Source: Cytophagaceae bacterium (GTDB taxonomy: Bacteria > Bacteroidota > Bacteroidia > Cytophagales > Spirosomataceae). From it: a stretch of 64,000 nucleotides of DNA. The stretch lies in assembly GCA_005791165.1 (NCBI GenBank), contig SXXW01000033.1, positions 62,001 through 126,000 on the forward strand, in the 5' to 3' direction. Below are positions 45,930 through 55,064 of this stretch, piece after piece; within the stretch, counting starts at the first letter, position 1, and each line of letters opens with the position of its first letter. The notes beneath the pieces are model-generated. The model was not told where the DNA came from and made no database searches. It saw nothing but the letters and a program-made list of their open reading frames with translations. The position numbers were made by a program, and so were the translations under genes.

Positions 45930-46722
45930 TGCTTGGGTTGCTCCAGAAAAAGCTCATGTTAGCGTTAAAGACATTGGTTTTCTTCGTGGATATGGTATTT
46001 TCGATTTTTTTAGAATTATGGATGGCCAGGCGATTTTTATGTCGGATCATTTGGATCGATTTCTTTCCTCTGCTCAAAAAATGGGAATACAACATGGGTA
46101 TTCCAAAGCTGATTTGGCAGATTTGATAGGCCAATTAGCACTTGTGGCCCAGGATTCTTGCTTAGGAGTTAAACTCGTTTTAACAGGAGGGGATAGTTTA
46201 AATGGGTTTGAGCCCATGGAAGGCGGATCTAATTTATTTGTCTTTCCTGGGGTTTTCTCTTTTGCTAATCCCTTGGATGGTATGCACCTAATCAGTCAAA
46301 AATACCATCGGGAAATGGCGGACATTAAGTCATTGAACTATGCTTTTGCGATTAGGCATTGGGCCGAAGTAAAAAATAGGGGAGGGAATGACTTACTATA
46401 TTTTACCGATGAGTGCGGGGTTTCTGAATCATCGAGGAGTAATTTATTTTTCGTGAAGTCAGGGATTATTTACACTCCAGGCCAACAAATTTTAGAGGGA
46501 ATTACCCGAAGTCATGTATTGTCTTTGGCCTCTAAAGAGTTTGAAGTTCGAGTTGGCAATTATTCATTGGATGATTTTTTGTCGGCAGATGAAGTTTTTA
46601 CGACTGGTAGTACTAAACGTGTTTTGCCTATTTTCTCCATCGACGGGAAACAAATAAATGGCGGCCAGCGAGGCAAAATAACCTCACATATATATAATCA
46701 ATTCGTTAAATCTGAGTGCTAA
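45904..46722 (+). CDS. Class IV aminotransferase / aminodeoxychorismate lyase-like
   Basis: A 272-residue fold-type IV PLP enzyme. The PLP lysine is K142 in ADIKSLNYAFAIRHWAEVK. The conserved Glu lies in DECGVSESSRSNLFFV and the phosphate-binding part is FTTGSTKRVLPI near the end. The family includes branched-chain aminotransferase, D-amino acid aminotransferase and PabC. The 26-base overlap with folP suggests PabC (making p-aminobenzoate), though this is inference from position. Confidence 0.87.
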   Translation: MAYQIFVNDAWVAPEKAHVSVKDIGFLRGYGIFDFFRIMDGQAIFMSDHLDRFLSSAQKMGIQHGYSKADLADLIGQLALVAQDSCLGVKLVLTGGDSLNGFEPMEGGSNLFVFPGVFSFANPLDGMHLISQKYHREMADIKSLNYAFAIRHWAEVKNRGGNDLLYFTDECGVSESSRSNLFFVKSGIIYTPGQQILEGITRSHVLSLASKEFEVRVGNYSLDDFLSADEVFTTGSTKRVLPIFSIDGKQINGGQRGKITSHIYNQFVKSEC

Positions 46723-47246
46723 TTCGACGGAGGCCTGAAGGCTTTCATATTGCCTTCGTTGCAAACTAAATAGGGTCCTTCGATTAAATCGATGCAATAG
46801 GGAATAGCTGGGAAAACCGCCTCAAGACACTGCCTAATTGCTTTGGGTTTTCCTGGTAAATTAACAATTAACGTATTTCCTCGAATGCCGGCCGTTTGCC
46901 TACTCAGAATGGCCGTAGGTACAAATGCTAAACTGACTTGGCGCATTAACTCGCCAAATCCCGGTAACATTTTTTGGCATATCGCTTCTGTTGCTTCAGG
47001 CGTAACATCTCTAAGGGAGGGTCCCGTTCCGCCTGTGGTGATGATCAGACATGTTTTTTCTATGTCGGCCATATGGGTCATGGCTTTTTCCAATTGCTTT
47101 TGCTCATCCGGAATGACATTATAGACTACCTCAAATTCACTGATGAGGTATTCATGCAGAAGCTCGACCACAGCTTTGCCGGGAATATCTTCATAAATTC
47201 CTTGGCTTGCTCGGTCCGAAACATTGATTACCCCTATTTTGATCAT
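46719..47246 (-). CDS. mog: Molybdopterin adenylyltransferase (MogA-like)
   Basis: A 175-residue MoaB/Mog-fold enzyme that adenylates molybdopterin before molybdenum insertion. The start is ATG at 47246 (MIKIGVINVSDRASQGIYED); a longer frame upstream overlaps tcdA heavily. Motifs are IITTGGTGPSLRDVTPEAT and LPGKPKAIRQCLEAVFPAIPYCIDLI. The ATG overlaps the tcdA stop by four bases. It is the last gene of the eight-gene minus array. No other moa/moe gene is in the window. Confidence 0.9.
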   Translation of the reverse strand: MIKIGVINVSDRASQGIYEDIPGKAVVELLHEYLISEFEVVYNVIPDEQKQLEKAMTHMADIEKTCLIITTGGTGPSLRDVTPEATEAICQKMLPGFGELMRQVSLAFVPTAILSRQTAGIRGNTLIVNLPGKPKAIRQCLEAVFPAIPYCIDLIEGPYLVCNEGNMKAFRPPSN

Positions 47247-48037
47247 TGCTTTTTGGGTTTTCGGCTTTGGTTCATGTGGGCCTTTAGTCTTTTTTCCATG
47301 GGTATTTCTTCGTTTAAAATATCCCGAATGACCACTGACGCACAAGCCCCGCCAAAAGCGGCAGGTAAATAGGATATGGTGCCGTAAGCTGATTTTTTAA
47401 AATTAGAACCGTCTGTTAAAATGAGGGATTCGTCTCGCACTTTTTCTAATGAAAACACGGCTTTTATCCCTCTGCCGACGCCCAGTCTCCTAATTCGTTT
47501 TCTGACCAAAGCGGCTAAATAACATTCTCTAGTGTCTAATAAATCCGTGGTTCTAAGTTTTGTTGGATCTAATTTACCACCTGCCCCCATGGAACTTACT
47601 ATTTTGAGCTCAAGATCATAGGCTGTTTTTAGTAAAGTTAATTTAGGTGTTACGGAATCAATACAATCCATAACATAATCGAAATGCGTCGTTTCTAATA
47701 TTTCTTTGGCCGCATCAGGACTCAAAAATGTTTCATGTGCATGTAAAACTAAATCAGGATTAATGGCCATTAAACGTTCAGCCATAATTTTCACTTTGGC
47801 CACTCCATGATTGGTCGCAAGTGCAGGTAATTGGCGATTCCGGTTTGTCGGATCCACCACATCTCCGTCGACAATTGTCATGGTACCAATTCCAGCTCTG
47901 GCGATAAATTCAGCTGCAAAGGATCCGACACCTCCGAGGCCAACAATCAATACATGAGCGGATTGTAATTTTTGAATGCCCTCAGGGCCGATTAATAGTT
48001 CGGAGCGACTAAGCCAACTTAAATCTTTTGAATGCAT
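47243..48037 (-). CDS. tcdA: tRNA threonylcarbamoyladenosine dehydratase (ThiF/E1-like)
   Basis: A 264-residue E1-like adenylating enzyme that cyclises t6A37 to ct6A on tRNA. The nucleotide-binding GLGGVGSFAAEFIARAGIGTMTIVDGD lies near 33-59, NRNRQLPAL and a DCIDSVTPK segment follow, and SSMGAGGKLDPTKLRTTDL is the TcdA/CsdL-type middle region. The MoeB and ThiF zinc cysteines are absent, which favours TcdA. The neighbouring tsaE gene at 55 kb makes the t6A precursor. Confidence 0.92.
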   Translation of the reverse strand: MHSKDLSWLSRSELLIGPEGIQKLQSAHVLIVGLGGVGSFAAEFIARAGIGTMTIVDGDVVDPTNRNRQLPALATNHGVAKVKIMAERLMAINPDLVLHAHETFLSPDAAKEILETTHFDYVMDCIDSVTPKLTLLKTAYDLELKIVSSMGAGGKLDPTKLRTTDLLDTRECYLAALVRKRIRRLGVGRGIKAVFSLEKVRDESLILTDGSNFKKSAYGTISYLPAAFGGACASVVIRDILNEEIPMEKRLKAHMNQSRKPKKQ

Positions 48038-48038
48038 G

Positions 48039-48992
48039 CTAAGAAACTTCTTCCTTGATTTTATAATCTGTTGTTTTGTCGGAGTTTGTAATTAATAATT
48101 CGCCAATAAAACCAGCTAAGAATAATTGGACCCCCAAAATGATCGCAACTAAGGCCAAATAAAATAAGGGGTTATCCGTGACATTCCTATATTTTAATTG
48201 ATTTGCGATGTTGTACAACTTTTCGCCGATCAACCATGTAGTTAGAATAGTCCCTGAGAAAAAGGAAAAAATCCCCAAGCTCCCAAAAAGATGCATGGGC
48301 CTTTTCCCAAAAGCCTGTACAAATGAGATGGAAAGGAGGTCTAAGAATCCGAAAATAAAACGTTCTAATCCAAATTTGGTTACGCCATATTTTCTTGCTT
48401 GATGTTGAACAACCTTTTCTCCAATCTTAGTAAATCCATTCCATTTTGCTTGAACGGGGATATATCGGTGCATTTCTCCATACAGTCGGAGTGTCTTGAC
48501 CACTTCTTTTTTATAGGCTTTTAACCCACAATTGAAATCATTTAGCTGTACGCCAGATAATTTTCTGGTTGCAGCATTATATAATTTTGTGGGTATTGTT
48601 TTTGAAATAGGGTCAAATCTTTTTTGCTTCCAACCAGAAACAAGGTCATAATCTTGTTCTTTGACCATTTGATAAAGCGCTGGAATTTCATCTGGAGAAT
48701 CCTGCAAATCAGCATCCATGGTAATCACTACGTCGCCTTGCGCTCGAGAAAATCCTTCATGCAGAGCAGCTGATTTGCCATAATTTCTAGCAAAACAAAT
48801 ACCTTTAACAGGTTTATATTCTTTAGACAAGGAATTAATCACCTCCCATGACGCATCGGTGCTTCCATCATTGATAAAAATAAGCTCGTAGGAAAACGAG
48901 TTTGTTTTCATTACTTGATCTATCCAAGCTGTAAGTTCTGGTAAAGATTCAGCTTCGTTAAAAAGAGGAACAAGAATAGATATTTGCAACAT
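48039..48992 (-). CDS. DPM1/GtrB-type family 2 glycosyltransferase
   Basis: A membrane glycosyltransferase of about 317 residues. I use the ATG at 48992 (MLQISILVPLFNEAESLPEL). The GT-A landmarks INDGSTDASW and DADLQDSPDEIP are present, followed by FARNYGKSAALHEGF and NCGLKAY. Two C-terminal TM helices (about 225-245 and 262-285) place it with undecaprenyl-phosphate sugar transferases such as GtrB, ArnC and DPM1. The sugar is unknown. Confidence 0.9.
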   Translation of the reverse strand: MLQISILVPLFNEAESLPELTAWIDQVMKTNSFSYELIFINDGSTDASWEVINSLSKEYKPVKGICFARNYGKSAALHEGFSRAQGDVVITMDADLQDSPDEIPALYQMVKEQDYDLVSGWKQKRFDPISKTIPTKLYNAATRKLSGVQLNDFNCGLKAYKKEVVKTLRLYGEMHRYIPVQAKWNGFTKIGEKVVQHQARKYGVTKFGLERFIFGFLDLLSISFVQAFGKRPMHLFGSLGIFSFFSGTILTTWLIGEKLYNIANQLKYRNVTDNPLFYLALVAIILGVQLFLAGFIGELLITNSDKTTDYKIKEEVS

Positions 48993-49039
48993 ATAAGGAT
49001 GTTTCTGCCAACAAAAATACAAAAACATGTGGTTAATTT

Positions 49040-49756
49040 TTATTCGAAGATTAAATAGTAGGGATAAAGCAATAATTTAAATGCTTCTGAATATTCATTT
49101 TTTTCATCTTTGATGTATAAGTTATCAATGGCTAACTCTACTTTATTAGTCGAACCGAGACAAATCACCCGTAGGAGTTTTGATTTAGGAGTAGAGAATA
49201 TATGTAGATATTGATGAACAAATAGGCCATTTTTCCCTAGCTCTTTTTCAAATTTATCCATCACTTCTTTTGGGTAAATGACTGCAAATTTCCCTCCAGG
49301 TTTTAACTGGTTTTTAATGGAACCAACCAAATCCACAACATTCAATTCGTCATCATGTATGGCAATTTGTTTGTCTTCTAATGGAGTGGGTAGGTGATTT
49401 GAAAAAAATGGTGGATTCGAAATGATGAAATCATACCGATTGTTTGTGGATAACGAACGTATATCTGAATTAATTACCTGAATCTGATTTTTGAATGGGC
49501 TATTTTTTATATTCTCTAATGCGATAGTTGCAACTTCTTGATGAATTTCAATCGCATCAATATTCGCATCTGGATTGGATTGAGCAAGCATGCAGGCCAA
49601 TAAACCGCACCCAGTTCCTATGTCTAAGATTTTTCCATGGGCAAATGGGTGAGCCCATGCACCCAATAAGCAAGCCTCAGTACTTATTTTTAATCCCGGA
49701 TTACCGTGGGCTAAGGAAAATTGTTTGAAGGTGAAGACCGATCTATTTCCTCCCAT
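49040..49756 (-). CDS. trmN6: tRNA1(Val) (adenine(37)-N6)-methyltransferase
   Basis: A 238-residue SAM-dependent methyltransferase. The SAM-binding LDIGTGCGLLACMLAQ lies near 44-59 and the adenine-N6 catalytic motif NPPFF is at 114-118, preceded by YDFIIS. N-terminal VFTFKQFSLAHGNPGLKISTEACLLGAW is characteristic of TrmN6/YfiC. It overlaps the end of the upstream RNase H gene by 14 bases. Confidence 0.92.
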   Translation of the reverse strand: MGGNRSVFTFKQFSLAHGNPGLKISTEACLLGAWAHPFAHGKILDIGTGCGLLACMLAQSNPDANIDAIEIHQEVATIALENIKNSPFKNQIQVINSDIRSLSTNNRYDFIISNPPFFSNHLPTPLEDKQIAIHDDELNVVDLVGSIKNQLKPGGKFAVIYPKEVMDKFEKELGKNGLFVHQYLHIFSTPKSKLLRVICLGSTNKVELAIDNLYIKDEKNEYSEAFKLLLYPYYLIFE

Positions 49757-50369
49757 AATCTGCTGGATTTTCTCCCCAATCTTCAGTTTCCCATTTTAAT
49801 ATTTTAGTGGAGTATGGGTTTTTATGTAGCCATTCTAACGCACTATCGACCATTTTAAATAGCTCTTCCGTGACCGGACTACGTTCTAAATTCGTTTTTA
49901 TCGCCTTTTTTTTAACCCATGAAATAGCGGTTCTTGAATCTGAATAAATGGGAAATGGGCAATTATTTTTTTTCAAATAGGCCAATCCGTGAACAATAGC
50001 TAAAAACTCACCTAAATTAACGGTGCCTAATGGGAAAGGACCTCTAAAAAATAAAACATCTTTCGTTTCTGTGTTTACGCCTTGGTATTCCAAAACGCCT
50101 GGATTTCCAGCGCATGCGGCGTCAACTGAAATGGATGGAATGACAATGGTTTCATTCGTTATTTTTCTACTCTTTGATGGGGCTGACTTTGTTTGAATGC
50201 TGGCCCAATAGTTCTTTTTGGATGCATGAAAAGCTTGCTCTTTTGTCTCAAAAGATTTGAATTGCGCATTTGGGAATCCTTTGATATTTTGCTCTGTTTC
50301 TGCCCAGTTGTCAAATATACCGGTTTTATGACCTGCCCAAATAACATAATATTTTTGCTTTTTAGCCAT
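49743..50369 (-). CDS. Viroplasmin-domain ribonuclease H
   Basis: A 208-residue two-domain protein. Residues 1-52 are a viroplasmin/HBD-like RNA:DNA hybrid-binding domain (KYYVIWAGHKTGIFDNW...KSFETKEQAFHA). An RNase H fold follows, with acidic residues in SISVDAACAGNPG, LGEFLAIVHGLAYL, YSDSRTAISWVKK and the C-terminal D in WGENPADYGR. It would remove RNA primers or R-loops. It is one base from marC and overlaps trmN6. Confidence 0.9.
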   Translation of the reverse strand: MAKKQKYYVIWAGHKTGIFDNWAETEQNIKGFPNAQFKSFETKEQAFHASKKNYWASIQTKSAPSKSRKITNETIVIPSISVDAACAGNPGVLEYQGVNTETKDVLFFRGPFPLGTVNLGEFLAIVHGLAYLKKNNCPFPIYSDSRTAISWVKKKAIKTNLERSPVTEELFKMVDSALEWLHKNPYSTKILKWETEDWGENPADYGRK

Positions 50370-50370
50370 A

Positions 50371-50940
50371 TTATAAGAGTCTTGTTTTAAATATCTTGAT
50401 GGCTATGGCAATCAAAATTACTCCAAAAACTTTTCTTAAAATTTGCGTCCCAGCATTTCCTAATTTCCTTTCAATCCAAACACTTGAGCGTAACACCAAA
50501 TAAATAAAAATCAAATTGATTAAGATACTAATCAAGATATTGACTTCTTCAAATTGTGATTTTAATGAGATTAATGTGGTCATAGTACCTGCTCCTGCAA
50601 TTATGGGGAAAGCGAGTGGAACAATGGAATGGGAACCAGTAGTTATGGTATCATTTTTGAATATATTTCTACCTAAAGTCATTTCAAGGCCTATTAAAAA
50701 TAATATTAATGCACCGGCGACAGCAAAAGAATTAGTATCCACCCCTAAAAATGCCAGTATAAATTTTCCGGCAAAGAAAAATCCCACCATGATTAAACCT
50801 GAAACTAAGGTTGCTTGGCCCGCATGAATTTCTCCATTCTTTTTTCTTAAGTCGATGATGATGGGTATAGCACCTAAAATATCAATGACTGAAAATAAAA
50901 TTAATGAAGAGGATACTATTTCTTTAAAGTTGATTTCCAT
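50371..50940 (-). CDS. MarC-family integral membrane protein
   Basis: A 189-residue polytopic protein with six hydrophobic segments. The family signatures are the opening LILFSVIDILGAIPIIIDLRK, the VAGALILFLIGLEMTLG region and PLAFPIIAGAGTMTTLI. MarC/YhgN proteins are of unknown transport function despite the name, and a role in antibiotic resistance is not established. It lies in the eight-gene array with one-base gaps on both sides. Confidence 0.92.
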   Translation of the reverse strand: MEINFKEIVSSSLILFSVIDILGAIPIIIDLRKKNGEIHAGQATLVSGLIMVGFFFAGKFILAFLGVDTNSFAVAGALILFLIGLEMTLGRNIFKNDTITTGSHSIVPLAFPIIAGAGTMTTLISLKSQFEEVNILISILINLIFIYLVLRSSVWIERKLGNAGTQILRKVFGVILIAIAIKIFKTRLL

Positions 50941-50941
50941 T

Positions 50942-51997
50942 TTACGAATTGATCAAATTAAATAATTGATGAAAATCTTCAAGTGTATGGCTAGGAAAAT
51001 TTGCAATACGAATGGTATTGTCTTTCCAATTTCCATATCCCTTACCTAATTCAATGTTGTTATTTAAACACAAACCTTGAAGTCTTTTTATTTGAATCGC
51101 TTCTCCTGTTAAAGCGAATACGGTAGGAAGTCGGACGAATGGGTTTTTAATTAAAAATGAAAGGTTAAAAGTATTTGATTGGGAGAAAAATTCCGTTAAT
51201 AATTTTGCTTTTTCATTTGTTTGCCGATCAATTTCCGAAAGGCTTGGAAGTAGGTGAGCCAATTTATTTAATACATAAATACTAAGTACGTTAGGGGTAT
51301 AGTGAGTCTGAAAAAGCTTTCGATTTTCTTCCATTAAAAGAACGTCGTTGTAATGGACTTTTTTATTTAATTGGGTTGCTCTTTTAAGTGCTTTAGGTGA
51401 ACAAATGAGTATCCCTAAACCCGCCGGAATCCCTATGCATTTCTGAACGGAGGCGAACCAAACATCTGCTTCCTGCCATGGCAAATTAATTCCTCCCATG
51501 GTTGAAGTGGCATCTACAGCGATAATGGCTTCCTCATTTAGATTGAAATCAGATCTACATATGTTTTGTCCTGTGCCATTTGAAGTTTCACTTTGAACTA
51601 AGCAGATGGTATCAAAATCAAACATACTTAAATTACTAGCCACTGATTTCAAGTCCTCGTTAATGTCAAATTCAAAAGAATGGGCATTAGGAATAGTCTG
51701 CTGGACATAATGGGCCCATTTTTTGCCAAATGCCCCGTTAAATAAGTGTAGACTTTTTTCTTTTATGAGCGATTGAGCTACAATTTCCCAAGCTTCAGTG
51801 GCTGAGGATATGAAATATAATGTGTAATCCTGAGGGATATTCCATTTTTCATGAAGTATTTGGAGCGTGTCTTTGAGCAAAACTTCAAAGCGCTCGCTTC
51901 GGTGATTTATACTAACAACGCCATTTGAAAACGCCTCTTGGATAAATCCGAGGACTTCAGGATGAACCTTGGAAGGACCTGGATAAAATGAGAGCAT
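50942..51997 (-). CDS. Class V aminotransferase, phosphoserine aminotransferase-like
   Basis: A 351-residue PLP enzyme of fold type I. The start FYPGPSKVHPEVL matches SerC and alanine-glyoxylate type enzymes, SSATEAWEIVAQSL is the cofactor phosphate region, and the PLP lysine is K186 in FASVQKCIGIPAG. VDATSTMGGINLPW holds the PLP-binding Asp. Serine biosynthesis (SerC) or serine-pyruvate transamination are both possible. It lies three bases after aroQ. Confidence 0.85.
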   Translation of the reverse strand: MLSFYPGPSKVHPEVLGFIQEAFSNGVVSINHRSERFEVLLKDTLQILHEKWNIPQDYTLYFISSATEAWEIVAQSLIKEKSLHLFNGAFGKKWAHYVQQTIPNAHSFEFDINEDLKSVASNLSMFDFDTICLVQSETSNGTGQNICRSDFNLNEEAIIAVDATSTMGGINLPWQEADVWFASVQKCIGIPAGLGILICSPKALKRATQLNKKVHYNDVLLMEENRKLFQTHYTPNVLSIYVLNKLAHLLPSLSEIDRQTNEKAKLLTEFFSQSNTFNLSFLIKNPFVRLPTVFALTGEAIQIKRLQGLCLNNNIELGKGYGNWKDNTIRIANFPSHTLEDFHQLFNLINS

Positions 51998-52000
51998 GAA

Positions 52001-52426
52001 TTAGAGAAATGAATAAAGTCCTAAATCGTAACCGGGTAAACCAAAACCAACAATACTGCCCTTGCATTTTGGACTCAGGTAGCTATGGGCGCGATAGGAT
52101 TCTCTAGCGTGTACATTGGAAATGTGAATTTCTATGACGGGAGTTTTAATGGCCGAAACAGCATCTGCCAGGGCGATGGACGTATGAGTATATCCGCCAG
52201 CATTTAATAAAATACCATCATAGGAAAATCCCACCTCGTGTAATTTATTGATCATGGCACCTTCTTCATTGGACTGGAAATAAGAGATTTCAAATTCCTT
52301 TTCAAATTTATCTCGCAACACTTCAAGGTATTGTTCGAACGTTTGTTGGCCATAAATTTCAGGCTCTCTGGTGCCCAACAAATTTAAGTTGGGTCCATTC
52401 AGAATTAAGATTTTTTGACGTACCAT
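52001..52426 (-). CDS. aroQ: Type II 3-dehydroquinate dehydratase
   Basis: A 141-residue enzyme of the shikimate pathway. The ATG at 52426 (MVRQKILILNGPNLNLLGTR) gives the family N-terminus; an upstream frame to 52528 would overlap xerD. Catalytic R20 and Y25 lie in LLGTREPEIYG. YFQSNEEGAMI, LNAGGYTHTSIAL and the closing IEIHISNVHARE complete the site. It is first of the eight-gene minus array and divergent from xerD. Confidence 0.96.
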   Translation of the reverse strand: MVRQKILILNGPNLNLLGTREPEIYGQQTFEQYLEVLRDKFEKEFEISYFQSNEEGAMINKLHEVGFSYDGILLNAGGYTHTSIALADAVSAIKTPVIEIHISNVHARESYRAHSYLSPKCKGSIVGFGLPGYDLGLYSFL

Positions 52427-52520
52427 AGAAAAAGAATTTAATAAGGGCCAATCTATATTTAGATCTAATGCGATGTAAAAATACGTATTTCTGTTAAATT
52501 TATGTGATTGTTTAAATAAA

Positions 52521-53426
52521 TTGCCCATGTGGGAAAATGAAATTCAGACTTTTGGGCATTATTTAAGGATTGAAAGGGGCCTCTCTGGGCACTCCTTAGA
52601 GGCCTATATACGCGATATTCGGAAGTTGGCCACTTATTTGACTCCCTTACAAACGCCCATTTTGGACGTAAAAGAAAATCAGATTCTTGATTTTTTAAAA
52701 GATCTACATAGCCTCGGTATTGAAGCAAGCACACAGTCACGATGTTTATCGGGCATTCGAAGTTTCTTTCAGTATTTAGTTTTTGAAGGTAAGATTCCAA
52801 TGGATCCTACGGTGCATATTAAGAGTCCGCAGAAAGGCAGAAAATTGCCGGATACGCTTTCATTTGATGAAATCAAATTGATTTTAGAGGCAAATGACAT
52901 GAGTACCAATGAAGGAGTACGGAATCGGACTATGTTAGAATTTTTATATGGGGCCGGACTTCGCGTTTCGGAATTAGTAGGTTTGAAATTGACCGATGTA
53001 TACATTGAAAATGGCTTTATCAAAGTGTGTGGAAAGGGGGATAAGGAGCGTTTGGTTCCAGCGGGCCGAGATGCATTTACTTATTTGAAATTATATTTAG
53101 CGCATATTAGGCCACAAATCCCAATAAAAAAATCCGCAGTAAATTATGTGTTTTTAAATCGGCGTGGGTCTCCATTAAGCCGAGTGATGGTGTTTATTAT
53201 TTGCAAAGACTTAGCACAAAAGGCAAGTATTCAAAAGACAATTAGTCCGCATACTTTTAGGCATTCTTTTGCGACTCATTTGATTGAGGGTGGGGCTGAT
53301 CTGAGGGCAGTCCAGGTGATGCTTGGGCATGAATCCATCTTGACTACGGAAATTTATACGCACTTAGATCGGGCTTATTTAAGCCAAATGGTGAGGGATT
53401 TCCACCCCTTGAATAAAAAGTTATAG
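52521..53426 (+). CDS. xerD: Site-specific tyrosine recombinase XerD/XerC
   Basis: A 301-residue chromosome-dimer-resolution recombinase. An N-terminal SAM-like core-binding domain (about 5-90) precedes the catalytic domain with R148, K172, H244, R247, H270 and nucleophile Y279 (HTFRHSFATHL, LGHESILTTEIYTH). Length and motif spacing are those of XerC/D, not of a phage or conjugative-element integrase. No attachment repeats or mobility genes are adjacent. It works with FtsK, also in this window, at dif. Confidence 0.93.
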   Translation: MPMWENEIQTFGHYLRIERGLSGHSLEAYIRDIRKLATYLTPLQTPILDVKENQILDFLKDLHSLGIEASTQSRCLSGIRSFFQYLVFEGKIPMDPTVHIKSPQKGRKLPDTLSFDEIKLILEANDMSTNEGVRNRTMLEFLYGAGLRVSELVGLKLTDVYIENGFIKVCGKGDKERLVPAGRDAFTYLKLYLAHIRPQIPIKKSAVNYVFLNRRGSPLSRVMVFIICKDLAQKASIQKTISPHTFRHSFATHLIEGGADLRAVQVMLGHESILTTEIYTHLDRAYLSQMVRDFHPLNKKL

Positions 53427-53837
53427 CAATTCCGAGTTTTCTTCAGGGAATGGGATGAAAACGAAATTGGTAAATTGGCCATCTACGACAAATAGGCATG
53501 CAAATTCCTCAATGTCTTTGTAGTTTTGCACGAACAACTCCATGTTTTCTTCGGCAATTAATTTACGTTGCACAAATTCCTCCATCATGGAGGCATGGTA
53601 GTTCCATTTGTTTTCGTTTAACTCGTTGACGCCAATTAACTTCTGACCTATCTCGATGGGCCTTTGGGAAGTTACAAAAATGGGGAAATCCGAAAATCCT
53701 CTTTTCTTTACTTGGTATGCAGCCTCTTTTAAGGTATCAGAGACTTTAATGAAATCGGTCGAAATGAGGCCTAAGTATTTACCATTTAAATCTGGTGAAT
53801 TGGGGGCATTTGAAATGGCAGTATAATCTTCTAGCAT
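53421..53837 (-). CDS. Hypothetical protein next to ald
   Basis: A 138-residue soluble protein without signal peptide or TM segment; I do not recognise a family. It alternates helices and strands (GKYLGLISTDFIKVSDTLKEA, DFPIFVTSQRPIEIG, FACLFVVDGQFTNFVFIPF). It starts six bases after alanine dehydrogenase and shares the tsaE-ald transcription unit. Its end overlaps xerD by six bases. The codon pattern and context indicate a real gene. Confidence 0.8.
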   Translation of the reverse strand: MLEDYTAISNAPNSPDLNGKYLGLISTDFIKVSDTLKEAAYQVKKRGFSDFPIFVTSQRPIEIGQKLIGVNELNENKWNYHASMMEEFVQRKLIAEENMELFVQNYKDIEEFACLFVVDGQFTNFVFIPFPEENSELL

Positions 53838-53843
53838 GGCCGA

Positions 53844-55064
53844 TTAATTCATTAATAATAGTTGGATATCTTTAATAGGTCTTTTAAATAATTTCCCAAT
53901 TAAAGGATGGGTGACGTGTCCTTTATAGCAATAAACACCTTTCATGAACGATTTTCCTTGCCGAAGCATTTCTTCAATTCCCCCTGTTTTCCCCGTTTTT
54001 AAAACAAAAGAAGTAATTAAATTACTGATGGCAAGACTGGAAGTTTTTGAGACTAAGGAAGGAATATTAGGTACACAATAATGGGTAATTCCGTATTTAT
54101 TGAAGGTTGGTTTTTTCAAATTAGTCATTTCAGAAGTTTCGAAACAGCCACCTTGATCGATGCAAACGTCAATGATCAGCGTACCCTCTTTTAAATTAGC
54201 CACCATTTCTTCGGTCACCACGCATGGGGTAATTCCAGAATCAGATCTTAAAGCGCCAACGATAACCGTGGCTTCTTGCAGGGCTTTGGGTAAATTTTCA
54301 GAATCAATGACTTGGGTAATTAATGGAAAACCCAAGGTACTTTTTAGCCTTTGTAATTTATAAATGTCTTTGTCAAAAATTTGCATTTGAATGCCTGAAT
54401 GCCATGCGGCTCTGGCAACTTGTTCCGCTACATGCCCTGATCCTAAAATAACTAAATTGAAAGGAGGAACCCCTGTTACATTTCCTAGTAATATACCGGC
54501 ACCTTCTTTGTTGCGTAATAATTCTCTTGCGATAGGTAATACCAATTGGCCAGCAATTTCAGCCATTATTTTAACAAAAGGGAATTCACCTCCATTATCT
54601 TCAGCCAATTCAAGTCCAATGGCAAGGATTTTTTTTAGGTTTAATTGGTCTATTGCTTCAGAGCTTAGCTGATGTTGAGATGCGCATGAAATGATGGCAT
54701 GCCCCACCTTCATTTGGCTAATTTCATTAAGGGTCGGCGCGTTAATTTTAATAATCAGCGGACATTGCCAAACTTGATTTTGATTTTCGGTCACGCTGGC
54801 ACCGGCTAAAAGATAATCGGCATCATTAAATCCTGCTCTCTCACCGGCTGATTTTTCTACACATACATCATGGCCATTGGCAATTAGTAGTTGGGCCGCT
54901 TGAGGACTCAATGCAACTCGATTTTCATCCTTAGAATCTTCCTTAGGAATACCAATTTGAATGGATTTTGCATTTTTTTTGGTCCAATTCATGGCCTCCA
55001 TCGTCATGACTCCTTGTTGGGCCAATATCTCCTGAAAGGGTGTGTTTTCTGTCATCATTGCCAA
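53844..55064 (-). CDS. ald: Alanine dehydrogenase
   Basis: A 406-residue NAD-dependent enzyme of the AlaDH/PNT family converting L-alanine to pyruvate and ammonia. The N-domain has IGIPKEDSKDENRVALSPQ and an active-site His in SCASQHQLS near 132. The Rossmann part is NLVILGSGHVAEQVARAAW, and VIVGALRSDSGITP and DVCIDQGGCFETSE complete the family pattern. It carries about 30 extra N-terminal residues relative to Bacillus Ald. It overlaps tsaE by ten bases. Confidence 0.92.
   Translation of the reverse strand: MAMMTENTPFQEILAQQGVMTMEAMNWTKKNAKSIQIGIPKEDSKDENRVALSPQAAQLLIANGHDVCVEKSAGERAGFNDADYLLAGASVTENQNQVWQCPLIIKINAPTLNEISQMKVGHAIISCASQHQLSSEAIDQLNLKKILAIGLELAEDNGGEFPFVKIMAEIAGQLVLPIARELLRNKEGAGILLGNVTGVPPFNLVILGSGHVAEQVARAAWHSGIQMQIFDKDIYKLQRLKSTLGFPLITQVIDSENLPKALQEATVIVGALRSDSGITPCVVTEEMVANLKEGTLIIDVCIDQGGCFETSEMTNLKKPTFNKYGITHYCVPNIPSLVSKTSSLAISNLITSFVLKTGKTGGIEEMLRQGKSFMKGVYCYKGHVTHPLIGKLFKRPIKDIQLLLMN

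Noticed and set aside
46974-47372. Open plus-strand frame of 132 codons over mog/tcdA
   Set aside because: It is the antisense of two well-supported overlapping genes and has no motif or start context of its own.
49743-50369. Viroplasmin domain as evidence for a viral insertion
   Set aside because: It is fused to a complete RNase H and embedded without gap in a bacterial operon. No phage genes are nearby.
52521-53426. Tyrosine recombinase as a sign of an integrated element
   Set aside because: Length and motif spacing are those of chromosomal XerC/D. There are no flanking repeats, tRNA target or mobility genes, and all neighbours are housekeeping.
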